DNA from: Rhizoclosmatium globosum
Taxonomy: Eukaryota; Chytridiomycota; Chytridiomycetes; Chytridiales; Chytriomycetaceae
Reading direction: 5' to 3'
Length of the DNA stretch: 64,000 nt
Assembly (NCBI GenBank): GCA_002104985.1
Contig: MCGO01000002.1
Span: 372,001 to 436,000, forward strand
Positions 12,328 to 25,757 of the stretch are shown here, piece after piece. The position numbers were made by a program, and so were the translations under genes. The notes below the pieces were generated by a model. That model saw nothing but the letters and a program-made list of their open reading frames with translations. It searched no databases and was not told where the DNA came from. Positions within the stretch are counted from its first letter, which is position 1; every line of letters begins with the position of its first letter.

Positions 12328-14689
12328 TTATAACTTGGCAGACTTCGCTGCCAATGCCAGTTCGTGCAACTCAACCAAACTATGAAATGACAGGTGAATA
12401 ACAAAGCCTATGCAAAGGTAAATACGTTACTTACTTTGCTCCAAGGTGTCACAGAACTTTTTCGTGTCAGTTTTCTTGTTGCTGGCTTTGGACTCAACTC
12501 CAATGGTGAAAGCTCCACTATGAAGGGCATAGTTCATACCGTAGCCTGGTAATAACAGTTAAAGCCTATCATCTACGAATAGAAGTAGCATACCATCTGG
12601 GTAGACTGTTCCAAACCCAGTTCCCACAACATTCTTGGATGAGAACAACCCACTGGTAGACAAGTCCCAGTGCTATCAAACACATAGTATAAGAAACTCT
12701 AGTTAATGAGCAAAGTGTGCAAATACAAACCGAAGAACGGGCAAACAATGGGTCCTTGAAGATTTCGTGAGACTCTCCTGGTTTCATGACCATTCTCAGT
12801 CCAAGCAAATGTCGGTCAACACCGAATCCGTTTCCAGCCTTTGTGAGATAATCTACGTGACTTTTGCAAGCAGTCTTGAAAGCGTCAATCTTCTTGGCTG
12901 GCTGAAAGAGGGCATTAGATACGTTTCTCGTTACAAGAAACAACAATACCTCAAGAGATGAGTTATTGAAAGCTTGAATAAAGTTGGCAGAATCAATAGA
13001 CATGGATCGACCAGTCTCTGTACGGCCGTACAAATACTTTCTTGTGGAGGCAGTTTCATACACAGCTGGATAGTGCTTGTGCAGTCTAAAGAATGTCAAT
13101 TGAAGAGCCATCTGCATGTAAGCATCAGGACTAACTCCAACTTGAGGTACAGTTTAGGCCTTTAATGAAACAAAATAAGTCACAAACCTTGCTTCTTGAT
13201 AAAGTCAGCACCGTACTTTGAGAAGTTGACGACTTTCACATCACTGTCCGCAATCAAATTCTTTGCATACAATTTTGCCTTCTCAATGTATTCTTTGACA
13301 GAGGCATCAACCACCCAGGTCAAAGACTTGACAGCTGGAACAGAATCCATTTCGGGAGTCGACTTCTTGGTTTCTTGGCTACAAATCGGGATGATTTGTT
13401 AGCTTGGCAAAATCAATATGGGATACATACAATTGAACAGCATGGTTCATGAGATAAGCGCAAACAAGCGCATCCAAAGGAGAATGCTCTCCATTTGCTC
13501 CGGCACGTCCATCTGCAGAAACACAGATTGTGATTGATTTGTCAAACCATCTGTTGGCACCCGTAAAGTTGTGGAACACATATTTGGCCAAGTCGTCTGT
13601 CAAGGGACCAACGTTGAACTCGTCGAGGGCGACATTGAGAATAGCGGATTCAATAATTGCGAAGCTCTTTTTGTTTGTTGGGTCCAGCTTTTCGAGGTGC
13701 TCGTGGGCTGCAGCCCAAGTATCTCTGTGTTCCGCGGTAAGGAATCCAATAGGAGCTTGGGAAGAGTCTTGTTTGGCAAGCTCAATAATCTTCCAAAGTT
13801 GCCTGATAAGTGAATACGCGCATTAGTACTCTGGCAGAATATAGCCTCTAGAAGCTTGAACATCGCTTCTACTCTTCACTCTGTTTAAGATTAAATATGA
13901 CACTCACTTTTCGATGGCATCAGCACTCAAACGCTTGCCTCCCGCATAAACGTCAATGGCGTAGAACTGGTTTCTGACACTAACGACAATGTGCTTAAAG
14001 TGGCATGGATGAGAACCAAAGTTGTAGTCACAGTCCTTCTTGGGGACACGAGTGACACCAAACACATTTCTGTATTGGTTCATGCACAAGGGACCAGCTT
14101 TGGTGGTTTCAACAGGGAGCACTTCACTGAATGATGAAAGAGAATGGAATATCAGATTTCTCGTAGTCAGAAAAGCAGTGGTGCAAATACCTGTCGATTC
14201 TGTCTTTGTAGTCAAGACAGCCTGCCACGAGTTTTGCAGCGCGTTTGACCTGCACGTGGGTAAACGCAGCGGGCCCTTTCGTGCTCGTCGTTGCGAGGGA
14301 GTCTTCATCGCGGAAGATGATGTACCAGTTTGAGTTTACGAGGACACTTTCGCGCCAGGACTAGAATGGCAGAGATTGGAAAACAGTAAGTGGGATGAGG
14401 TTAGTTACAGTAATCACTCTCAAATCAAACGCACGTGGTACGCAAGGGCCAGCCACCAGTTCGAGAGCCACGAGCCCGGCTGAGTCTTTTCGTGTTCGAT
14501 GAGGCGCCGTTGAAGCTCGGCCGCCGCGCCACTCGAAACAAACGTCTTTGCCGCGGAAGAAGTCGCTGCGAATTCAGACTCGGTTGCGAAGGGACGCACG
14601 GACTTCAGGTACCGATCGAGTGTTTCTTCAACGGGCGGAATCGGAAGGCGTGGGAGGTTTCCTTGCTGCGAGAAGGTGGCGGTGGACAT
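12328..14689 (-). CDS. Carnitine O-acetyltransferase, with possible C-terminal PTS1 (SAKL)
   Basis: Transfers acetyl groups between CoA and carnitine so that acetyl units can leave peroxisomes or the cytosol for mitochondria. Ten exons keep frame: 14689-14435, 14360-14191, 14126-13908, 13802-13431, 13378-13188, 13140-12950, 12901-12731, 12672-12594, 12545-12431 and 12379-12328. The family start LPRLPIPPVEETLDRYLKS opens the protein. The active-site strand is SADGRAGANGEHSPLDA, with the catalytic His in GEHSP. The Ser/Thr-rich carnitine site is in YETASTRKYLYGRTET, and VVGTGFGTVYPDGYGMNY closes the fold. The last exon gives ALAAKSAKL, a PTS1-like end, only if the second of two overlapping donors (GTAAGTAA) is used; the other donor gives a different tail. 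It belongs to the YAT/CAT family, exact orthologue uncertain. Confidence 0.93.
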
Positions 14690-14905
14690 TTTGCTGCTTC
14701 TTTTTTATGGTGTTGATACTGCGCGCCACATGAATGTCACCCTTTCTTTACCAGCAAGAACTCAAAAGAACTTATCAAAGCGCAGTGTGTTTATTTGGCC
14801 TATTTAGCCTTATCATACTATGGAAACCACGAAACCACCCCACGAAAGAAACAAGAAACTAACAAAAATGGAACAATTAAAACACGTATGCAATAATTAT
14901 CCACT

Positions 14906-15727
14906 TTAGTTCTTGTAACCACGGGAAGAACGACGACCACGAGCACGCTCGAACTTGCGTCCCTTGGAGCGGACGTATGGCTTGACAGAGGATCCTGGGA
15001 CACCGGCAGCACCAAAGTGCTTGACGGCCTCACGGGAGTTCTTTGGTCCACGGAGGAGAACAGTTCCCTTACCAGTTGGGGCACGGAGGGCAAGCTGGTC
15101 GAAAGTGAGGATCTCACCACCGGCAGCCAAGATACGGGCACGGGCAGAGTCAGTGACACGGAGGGCAGCAATAGAGAGCTTTGGAACATCCAACAAACGG
15201 AGGTCGTCAGTGACAGTTCCGACAATAACGGCAGTCTTTCCCTCGTTGTTCTTCAAGTAACGAGCAATGCGGGAAACAGACAATGGTGGACGGTTGATTC
15301 TGGACATGAAAAGTCTTCTGAGGATGACCTTGTTGAACTTGGAGTCAGTTCTGCGGGCCAAGAAGCGGTAGAGCTATTGTTTTTTTGGGCGAAGTGAAGG
15401 GGAATTCAAAAAATCGGTTAGCATCAAATGGTACTCAAATTGAGCGAAACCACAAAGAGAAGACATACCTTGACGAGCAAGGCCAAGTAGACATCCTTGG
15501 AGGATGGAGCGGATCTGGCACTCTTTCTAACGTGGTTCTTCTTTCCAGTGTCGATACCCTGAATGGTTTATAGATTGTTAGCAACTCAATCCGACAGTAT
15601 GTAGATAGAGAGTGGAATATCGAGTTGAATTCGCTGGGTTGCTTCTGAGACTGAGACGGAGTTGTGCACAGAACCGTTACTGAATTCATTGGTTTTACTT
15701 CCAACACAGACAGCCAAGTACGATCAT
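14906..15727 (-). CDS. RPL18: 60S ribosomal protein eL18
   Basis: Structural protein of the large ribosomal subunit. The main exons are 15558-15469 ([20 protein letters not shown]) and 15373-14906 ([21 protein letters not shown] through [19 protein letters not shown] to a basic RSSRGYKN end). About 188 residues is normal for the family, and the frame is intact. The initiator Met is not on the GIDTGKK exon. The best candidate is a six-base exon ATG ATC at 15727-15722 followed by GTACTT, but this 5' end is uncertain. A tiny first coding exon with a 5' intron is common in fungal ribosomal protein genes. Confidence 0.93.
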
Positions 15728-16078
15728 TTGTGTAGATAGTTGATTATCCGTATCGTATTCCGAGTGGATCGTACGCCAGGTAACTGAGTAGGTTTCGAAA
15801 CAGAGAGGCATGAGGCACGCATCTCCCACAACCCAATCCTCGCCAGCCTCCATCCGCCATCCAACAATCCATCTCGTCCAAGATATCTGCTGTATCGACT
15901 ACGCTGAAGCGCCTGACTGCATCGTCCGATGGTTCCAGTGCTGGGTGGTGGTGAGGATGGACATGGCAGCCACGAACCATTTTTGTGACGAAGTTGTGAG
16001 AAAACCAAGACCCAAATCAAACAAACCCCCAACAAAGAAACTCTCTTTCCTCCACAAACTGCCAAAGGAATCTTAGAC
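15728..16078. other. Divergent intergenic region between eL18 and the coiled-coil gene
   Basis: About 350 bases holding two presumed promoters. Nothing beyond weak pyrimidine-rich patches was recognised. Open frames here on the minus strand lack any family resemblance and are not called. Confidence 0.55.
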
Positions 16079-17033
16079 ATGGAGGTCTCGCTCGAACTTG
16101 ATTCTCCTTTCTTTAAGGCTCTTGGATCCCTCATTCAGTCTTCTGTTGCAGCTGCCATCGATGACAAGCTGGCTGCTTTCGGCGATCGTATTGATCGATT
16201 GGAGAAGGCTGTTGCTGCTATTCCGGTGGAATCCAAGAAAGACCAAGATGCTTATATCCCTAGTGTCATTGATACATCATCCTTGGACACACGACTGGCT
16301 GCCATCGAAGCCAAATTGGATGCCATCAACGCACAACACTCAACGATAAGACACAACTCGATACCACAAACACGCCAATGATCGCTTAGCATCAATCGAA
16401 GGAAAACTAGATGCTCTGGCTTCAAATTCATCGCAAGATTCTGGCGCAAAGTCGTCACAGAACCTCGAGGCACAGATCCAACTGATCAACGGCAGTGTCA
16501 TGAACCTCGCACAATCCGTCCAACTTGTCAACGGAAACTTGACTCAAACAATGCATCAGACGGTGTCATTGGAGACCGTTATCTCTGGGAAATTGGATGA
16601 GTTGACAGACGCAGTGCGCGAACATGACTTGGAAATGCATGTTGACGAGTTGGCAGATGGGCTTTCCAGCTTGAAGCTGTTATTTCTGAACATATCGGAC
16701 TCTATGGGGAAGTTGTTGAGAAGGCTGTTGATGCTGCATTTGAACGTCAGCCAAAACTCATCAAGTAAGTTGCCGTTATATGTAATTATAAAGTGTTCTA
16801 AATTTCTGCTTCTATTAAGTACCATCGCTTCTAACTTACCGTCATTATCGTCTCTTCCCTCAATTTCTGGTGTGTTTGGCAGTGTCAGTGAACCTCAAGA
16901 ACGAAACTCAACCCTCCTTGGTCGATTCAGGAAAGCAACATCGTTCCCCGGTGCCGACAACACGAAGCCAGGTACTGCAGTCATTCCAGGCAAGGTGACT
17001 GTGACGTCAATCGAAACCATCCATGAAGAATGA
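16079..17033 (+). CDS. Coiled-coil protein of unknown function, frame-broken
   Basis: The start is ATG 16079 (MEVSLELDSPFFKALGSLIQ). The N-terminal half is a heptad-rich coil: DRIDRLEKAVAAI, LDTRLAAIEAKLDAI, then NDRLASIEGKLDALAS and QIQLINGSVMNLAQSVQLVN. A second helical block ends VVEKAVDAAFERQPKLIK at a GTAAGT donor (16765); the last exon starts at 16883 and ends ETIHEE. The frame has to be corrected near 16340, 16376 and 16670, each as if one base were missing. The period of the LxxRLxxIExKLDA units suggests a long parallel coil, possibly cytoskeletal or organelle-associated. No family was recognised. Confidence 0.6.
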
Positions 17034-17101
17034 TAGACTAGAATTTCAATATAGATAGACCTAAACCCAGTTATAATTGTATTATTTTATTCAACTGGAA
17101 A

Positions 17102-17884
17102 CTAGAGCTTTGGCTTTGATCCTCTCGTGAATTCAAGCTTTGAAACATGCTTGAATGCTGGTCGTTCCCGAAGTTTCGCGATCCAGGCACGAGTCTTTGG
17201 GCCCAAGTATCCTGGTGAGTATATGTCTGACATACAATGGTCTGGTACAGCTGGATATCTGCGGCTGTAAGTCATTCCCAGTAATGAATTCATGTCCTGC
17301 AACTCCTTTTCAACAAATTCGAGGCTTCGCTTGATACCAGGCTCCAACGCTACTTTGTGAAGTTGCTCGAATCCAGCCTTCACAGCTGTTGATTATATAA
17401 GCTGGGTACCTTATGTGAATGTATTCCAAAGGCTCACTCACATGGGTCTTTCACGCTCCCGTAAATGATCTTCATGATGACAGGAGGCGCCAAGCTTCCC
17501 TCTGATGCATGCAACCAGTATGTGTATTTGCGCTTTTCGGTGTACCTGGGGCGGGATAAGCGTGTTTGGTGAAAACTTCTCAACAAGGTATTCAATGATT
17601 GCCCCGGATTCCGCCACAACATTGGTGGATTGGTAGAGTTGTCGACAATAACTATAGTATCGAGGAAATCGGGTTAGAATACAGGTCATGAATAATGATG
17701 CCAAACTTGCTTGGACTCTTGCCCAAATCATGTAACCCAAGCAGTTCTGGAGGAGCTCTTCTGGTTGGAAGACGCTTGTGCACTTGAACGTCGTATGGTG
17801 CACCAAGCTCCTCCAATAGCCAAACGACTCTGAAGCTGCGTGAGTTTTCCAAGTGGTGCACACAATATCACTCTTTGGTTTCAT
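17102..17884 (-). CDS. Glutathione S-transferase family protein, frame-broken
   Basis: Thioredoxin-fold N-domain plus helical C-domain. Clear family text is SRSFRVVWLLEELGAPYDV (first strand and helix with the Ser/Arg near the thiol site), the glutathione-binding ESGAIIEYLVEKFSP, YWLHASEGSLAPPVIMK in the C-domain, TAADIQLYQTIV, and LGPKTRAWIAKLRERPAFKH at the end. Introns are near 17705-17640 and 17450-17392. The frame must shift near 17868, 17625, 17545 and 17260. It resembles the GST subfamily with SRSxRVVWLLEE of fungi and bacteria. The stop lies 68 bases from the converging coiled-coil gene. It is a pseudogene, or error-affected like the adjacent aminotransferase. Confidence 0.72.
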
Positions 17885-17955
17885 TTGATTGATAAAAAAG
17901 ATATATTTCACCGAAATTATATGAAATGGAGAAAAGAGATAGAGGGTGTGACAAC

Positions 17956-19832
<1,877 letters not shown>

Positions 19833-20372
19833 TATTGCTTTGGGGGAGGAAATTGGGTTGAGTGTGAAAGCAACGAAACACGTGATTGCTCTCCTTATAT
19901 CCTTTCTTTCAAGGGAGAAATATAGGAAATATAATTCGCGATATTTGTTTGGATCGAATTCGGCAAACAAGGTTATTGCGGCAAATCGGCATTAGAAGAC
20001 AGTAAGGGGACAAGTCAACAACAACATAACAACCAAACTGTTATTATCAATAACTGCTCCTGTACTCGATTTCTTAAGGATATCACTTCTGGCTGATAGG
20101 TTGGAAGATTCCTTTCGACTGTTGGCCAAATTTTCGACCAAAACGTGTGGTATGACCCCATTCCTTGCCTGTCATTCAATCTGTGAGAGACCCAACTGGT
20201 TATTCGAAAAGACAAAGTATATTGTCCAATTGAACCAAAGTCGAAACGAGAGAATGTCTCTCCTTTAGCTGGCATCGCAATCAAATTGAGCCCTTCAACA
20301 ACAACCAATTAACCCTTTATGATCTTACAGGCCTGGACATTGTCGCTGCTTTGAATTTATCACCATCGGATA
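19833..20372. other. Divergent intergenic region between aminotransferase and RNA-binding protein genes
   Basis: 540 bases between start codons. A 97-codon minus-strand open frame (20015-20308) has no family resemblance and is left out. No repeat or RNA gene was recognised. Confidence 0.55.
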
Positions 20373-23048
20373 ATGACTTCAGACCAGCCCGGGTTCGGAT
20401 CGCAACAGCCTGAGTCGAGCTCCTTGTCAGCCGTCAAGGATGACACCCAAGGGGATGCTCCGATGGCGACTCCACGCTTGGAAAGCCACGCTGAACTAAA
20501 GGTATGATATTGATACTTTTAAGATATTCAGCAATTCCACTTCTGGTTGCCCGTTCAGTTCTTTACGGGTGGCGGATCTAATTGCCTCGCTCGTGGGGTT
20601 CTGACAATCAGAGCACGGAATTCACACGAATAACCTTACGAAGCTGTTTGGAGAATGATCGGCGACTGGTCTCGAGTGGATGAAGGCCGTAATAGTCGAT
20701 TTTTAAAACTTCAGTGATATTGGGCATCAAAAGTGGCGATGTATTGATCAGGAAGCGCGGAATCGTTTTAAAGCTGCTCAAAGATCCTCCTATCGTATTT
20801 CAAACTACATGATCCTAGAATTCTCCCATTCTTTCCCCTTTGTTTGTAGTTCGGAAAATTTACAGATTCCCCACAACAGATCGGGACAAACTCCACTTCA
20901 CCAATTTCACCAATCTCACCAATTCATTCAACCGCCAATGGAGTGTCAGTGCGGGAGGATCAAAATGGTACAATCGCAGGAACCGCCAAAACGCAACACA
21001 GACACAGTTTCAACAACTATGAATCTGGAAACAACAGAAAGAAAAGCCAGGGAAATTCTAGGGGAAACTTATCGAACCGATGGTCTAGTGGTCCAGCAGA
21101 TGCTTCAGATGTGAAACCATATTTGGCAGCTCCTTTCCAATCTGATCCCGCCATCTTCAATGCAGCAGCTGCGGCCGCTGCAGCTGCACAAGCATCAGCT
21201 CCATTATCAATCGAAAGAAGTTCTCCCACTCCTGGATCTACCCCTCTTCAGTATGTTTCGCCAAGCGCTGTGCCCCGCCCTCCATACTTTGTTTATCCCA
21301 ATGTTATGTATTACCCTGCTGGACAGTCGACTCCTCCAACCCCAACTCCAGACGCCTCTGCCTTCTTCAATCCTGCCGCCACTTCTCCGATTGCGTCATT
21401 TGATTCAATCCCAAACCAATGGGCTTACCCCGTCCCACCAAATTCTTACTCTGCTCGTCCCCCCATGATGTCTCCTAACCCTGGCCGCCAAAAGCGTGCT
21501 GTACCAAAAGGAAATGTTGGTCAGCCAAATGTTTACTTCTCCCCACCACCACCACAATCTGGCAGTGCCCCTCAGGGCATTCAAGGCTCAATGCCTCGTT
21601 CTCAATACGGAAACAACAATAACAGTCATCGTAATTTGTCTGATATTAGTACTATTTCCAACTCTAGCAGTATTGGGGGTCGATCTTCGTCGGATTATTT
21701 GGGGTCTCCTACTGGATACAATCCACATCGGGGTTATCACAGACGTGAATCCAACTTTTCTCCAAATCAACCGCGTGGAGGTGTGAGTTCTCCAACTGCA
21801 GGTCCAGCCTCTGGAAGTGATATTGACTCAGTTGGCTGCACTACCAATTTATATGTTAGAGGATTGACTCCAAATGCAACTGATGAATCTCTTTATGAGC
21901 TTTGCAAGGGGTGAGTGACCTGGGTCTAAGGTACTAAATTTGGTGGCTGATCCTTATATTGCTTTTAGTTTCGGTCGCATTTATTCATCAAAAGCTATTC
22001 TGGACTTGGTTACTCAGGAGTGCAAGGGATTTGGATTTGTTATGTATGAAACGGAAGACGAGACCAGAGTTGCGTATGAAGGCTTGATGGCTATGGGTTA
22101 TCAAGTGTCTTATGCCAGAGTAAGTGCATTAAGCGTTATCGAAGGATCTTGACCTTTGTTGTAGACCGATCCACGCTCTCCAGGAAAAGATACCTTTGTG
22201 AACCGTTTAAAGAGTTTGCACGACGACCAAAGCACCAATATTTATGTTTCCAACTTGCCGGCAAATATGGATGAAGACGTAAGATTGTTAAAATATCTTG
22301 ATTGAAGCTCACATTTAAATAGGGATTGGTCGATCTTTTGAAGCCTCGGGTTGTTGTGTCTGCAAAGATTCTTCGAGACCCTGGAACTCTCAAGTCTCGC
22401 GGAGTTGGATTTGCTCGTTTGGAAACACGCGAAGAAGCCATCTCGGCGATTCATGAGTTGCATGGAAAGTTGGTTTCGGATTCGTTCCAACATTTGCAGG
22501 CTCGATTTGCCGACTCCGTGGCTCAAAAGCGGTTCAAGTTGACTAGTCAACAACAATATGCTAATACTTATGGAATGCCGATGATTGGTGGTGCTAGCCC
22601 TTACTTGGGAGGACAAATGGTTAACACGGAAGGTGGCGACGAAACGACCCCTTCTGAAGCATCTCCAGGTGCTCAATCTGAAGGACCAAACTCCGAGAAC
22701 TCAGCGCCCATGTATTATGATTACAGTGCAACTGCTTCGTGAGTGAATCTCCCATCTATATCATTTAATTAACCCCTCGTTTTAAGCTCTGGTGTTCCTT
22801 ATGTATATGCTCCAGGTGGAATGTACTATAATCCTCAAGCTCAAGGAATGTACTACGGGTCTCAATACTATCCAGCTCCTGGTGTTCCCGTTCAGTATGC
22901 ATCTCAAAGCGAAGGAGACATCGCTGTGAACGCTGAAGCCCTATCTCCAGCCTTATCGGACGAAACAGTGAATGATGATTCTAAAGGTGTGGATGCTGTT
23001 GCACAGGAAAAGCAGCTCTCTGAACAGCTCGAAGCTGTTCAGTTGTAA
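20373..23048 (+). CDS. RBMS/MSSP-like RNA-binding protein with two RRMs
   Basis: Single-strand RNA/DNA-binding protein; animal relatives control mRNA stability. Exons are 20373-20501, 20880-21910, 21969-22119, 22165-22278, 22323-22738 and 22787-23048, all in frame, with an unusually long first intron (378 bases). The N-terminal half is low complexity: Ser/Pro/Tyr-rich, with nine consecutive Ala near residue 135. RRM1 has TNLYVRGLTPNATDE (RNP2) and ECKGFGFVMYET (RNP1). RRM2 has TNIYVSNLP and SRGVGFARLET. The tail is Tyr/Gly-rich (MYYNPQAQGMYYG), then acidic. The prion-like flanks suggest granule association (inference). Polypyrimidine-rich sequence lies just downstream (23080-23220). Confidence 0.9.
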
Positions 23049-23306
23049 ATCGTAGACGTGTGAGGATTGTTTGGTCTTTTATCCTTTTCTTCTTTCTCTT
23101 TTCCCCCTTTTCACTTCTTTTTGGCCCTTCACTCTTTTGTTTGAATTCTTGCCACTTGGCCTGGATTCCTGTGTGTGTGTTTTCTTTCTTTCTTCCTGTT
23201 GTTTAGTGAGTGGATCTAGAAGAATATAGACTTGATTTCGTTTCCATTCCCTCTGCATAGTTTATTTCGTTCTGGATTTCTCTCTTAGTTTCTTGTCAAC
23301 AAACAG

Positions 23307-25083
23307 ATGATGGCACAAGGTTTCGGACTCCCTCAACTGGCTGCATCACATCCTTAACACTATATTACCTTCAAATAACAGGTCTTGGAGGAAACAAGGG
23401 TCAGCTTAGTGCTTGGGTTTCGAGTGCGAATGAGGCATTGGAGCTTAAACTAGGTACTAGTCTTATAATCTAATACGTCCCTGGTAACAATTCGCAGTGC
23501 ATTCATCGGATGGACTCCTCAATAGCCTCAATACCAACGCTTCCCCTTCAAAGGCGGGAGTCAAGGTCCTCGCTGAATCTAAGCGAACCTTCCATCCAGA
23601 ATTTACGTACCCACTCTTTGGAGAAGAAGAGGTTCTCTTTGGCTACAAAAACCCAGTCATTCGAGTAAGTCTTTCCTTTTGCGAATGTATACTTTCGCTG
23701 ATGGACGGGGGAAACAGCTTCATTATGCAGCCGGCTCCTTGTTTACGTTCTTGGGAATGTCTTACACCTACAAAATCGACAACGATCCAGACGAACTCGC
23801 AAAGTCGAAGCGGATTGGCGGTGTGGCTCCAAAAGCTGATAACGTTCTGTCCGTTGTGCAAGAGAAGTTGCCAGAAAAGGTTTGTTCACGTACTCTCGAA
23901 GTCTGCAACTAACGTGATTTTACAATAGGTTCACTGATAATTACAGTTTGTTCATGGATCATGTCCGACGCGATGAGAATGGAGGATTCAAGCCAATGGG
24001 CGAGAAAATACATGAATATACGGTTAGAGAAAGCGATGGCATCGTTTACGAAGTGTATAAGGTATCTTTTGTTTGTTTTGTGCTGTCATGTTTTGACGTG
24101 TGCCAAGGCTACGTTTGCAACTCCTCGCTTCAAAGCCTACAACGCAGCCTTGCAACCATTGCTTCTCTTTTTCATTGAAGGAGCTTCCGCTATAGATGAT
24201 GAAGACGATGCTTGGGAGTGTTTTCTTGTCTTTGAAAAACGACCTGTTGTTGGAAATGCTGCCTTTGCATATGCCATTGTTGGCTTTTCAACGGCTTACG
24301 CGTTCTGGAGTTTTCCAGACCGTAAACGTATGCGCATAAGTCAGTTCATTATTATGCCACCATACCAGAAGAAAGGTCATGGAAGTAAGTGTTGGACGTT
24401 AATGGAATTGACCAATAATTCTGGAACTAGAGCAACTTTACAATACAATCAAGCGCGAATTTGTGTCCAGAAGTGAGGTGTCTGATTTTGGGGGTAAGAA
24501 TGTCACAGCTTTCGGCCTATTGTATTGATATAATCTTTTTTAGTCGAAGATCCAAATGAAGAGTTTTCCAACTTGCGTGATATTTGTGATGTGGAGTTCT
24601 TGGTTCAAGAAGTGGAAAGAATTAGGGATTCAAGCCGTGTTGTGTCTCTGGAATCGTTGAGTAGACCTGCTACCGTTGGCGCCAACGGAAATCAAGCTGA
24701 TATTCGCAGTGCAATTAATGCCGTGGTTTCCAACGTGAAAAACGGTGTCTATAAACTCAGCAAGGTAATAACTAGTGTCCTTATCTAAAATTCTGAGTTC
24801 GAATTAGGCCCACGCTGAGCGATGTATTGAAATGGTCAATTTGAAGTATTTGGATCGGGCAGACAAAGCCGCAGCCCAGGAATTCAGGTTGATGGTTAAA
24901 AGGAGACTTTACAAGCGCAATGAGGTAGTTACACGTAGTTTTTTGACGTGTTGTAGCATATTGTTAAGGTATCTGCAATAGGAAGCTTTGAATGGGATGC
25001 CAGCAGAAGAGATGAAGGAGAAGCTTCAAGCAACATTTCTCAATGTGGAAGAAGGTTATCGTGAAGTGTTGAGCCATATTTGA
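23307..25083 (+). CDS. HAT1: Histone acetyltransferase type B catalytic subunit HAT1
   Basis: Acetylates newly made histone H4 (Lys5/Lys12) before chromatin assembly. Exons begin 23307-23319, 23382-23453, 23498-23664 and 23718-23879; a 5' part then starts near 23930, followed by exons ending with 24544-24764, 24808-24924 and 24982-25083. Family text: TFHPEFTYPLFGEEEVLFGY, LHYAAGSLFTFLGMSYTYK, LLLFFIEGASAIDDEDDAWE, then the GNAT core RISQFIIMPPYQKKGHG, where QKKGHG is the acetyl-CoA loop, followed by QLYNTIKREFVSR and VEDPNEEFSNLRD. The C-terminal helices end GYREVLSHI. One join (23879 to about 23932) is one base out of phase as written. Its partner RbAp46/48 is not in the window. Confidence 0.93.
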
Positions 25084-25214
25084 ACGATAAATACATGTTT
25101 TTTAATTTCATTTCTTCTGTCCGAATGATATTTGTTTTGTTTTTGGCGGGAGACTCCTTTCCGTTTTTGCTCTTGCAAGCGACACAAAGAAAACACTTCG
25201 AAACCACAGCAAAC

Positions 25215-25628
25215 ATGCCCAAAGAAGCCGCCCCAAAGGTACGTGCCTTACCTTCCTCAGTACTTACAGTGCGCGTTGAGCATGATGGGCATGCAGTATC
25301 TTGCTGATGGAAGCGGCCCAGACTACTATCGGACGCGTGCTCTTCTGTTTCTTACCACATCCGAGCTAACTTATAATGCCTTTAGAAATCTGCCGCCGAC
25401 AAGAAGGAGAAGGCTCCCCGTGCTCCATCGCCATACAACATCTTTATGAAGGTGTGTGTCTGTCAAACTTACCTCACCACACAACAGCTCACATAAAACG
25501 TCTTCCTCAAACAGACTGAACTCCCAAAGGTCAAAGCTGCCGATCCATCCCTCTCACACAAGGAAGCTTTTAAAGTTGCCGCCTCGAACTGGAAGAATGC
25601 GGCTGAAAACCCAAACAATAAGAAGTAG
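25215..25628 (+). CDS. Small YABBY/HMG-box-like protein
   Basis: About 70 residues in three exons: 25215-25238, 25386-25451 and 25515-25628, with frame kept. A basic N-terminus (PKEAAPKKSAADKKEK) precedes SPYNIFMKTELPKVK and HKEAFKVAASNWK, the pattern of the YABBY C-terminal half, which is an HMG-box relative. It is short and lysine-rich, and probably a DNA-binding or chromatin-associated protein (inference). The three exons are small and the introns longer than the exons. Assignment rests on the PxxYNxFMKxELxKVK...HKEAFKxAAxNWK pattern only. Confidence 0.72.
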
Positions 25629-25757
25629 GAGAAAGAAGGAAGACATTAACTGTTCCTTAGACTGGGAAGAAGTTTGTTTCAGCAGATTGTCTATTTACTA
25701 TATTTATTGGGTTATGAATAAAGAAGGTTTATGCCAAAAGAACTTTCGCAAAAACAG

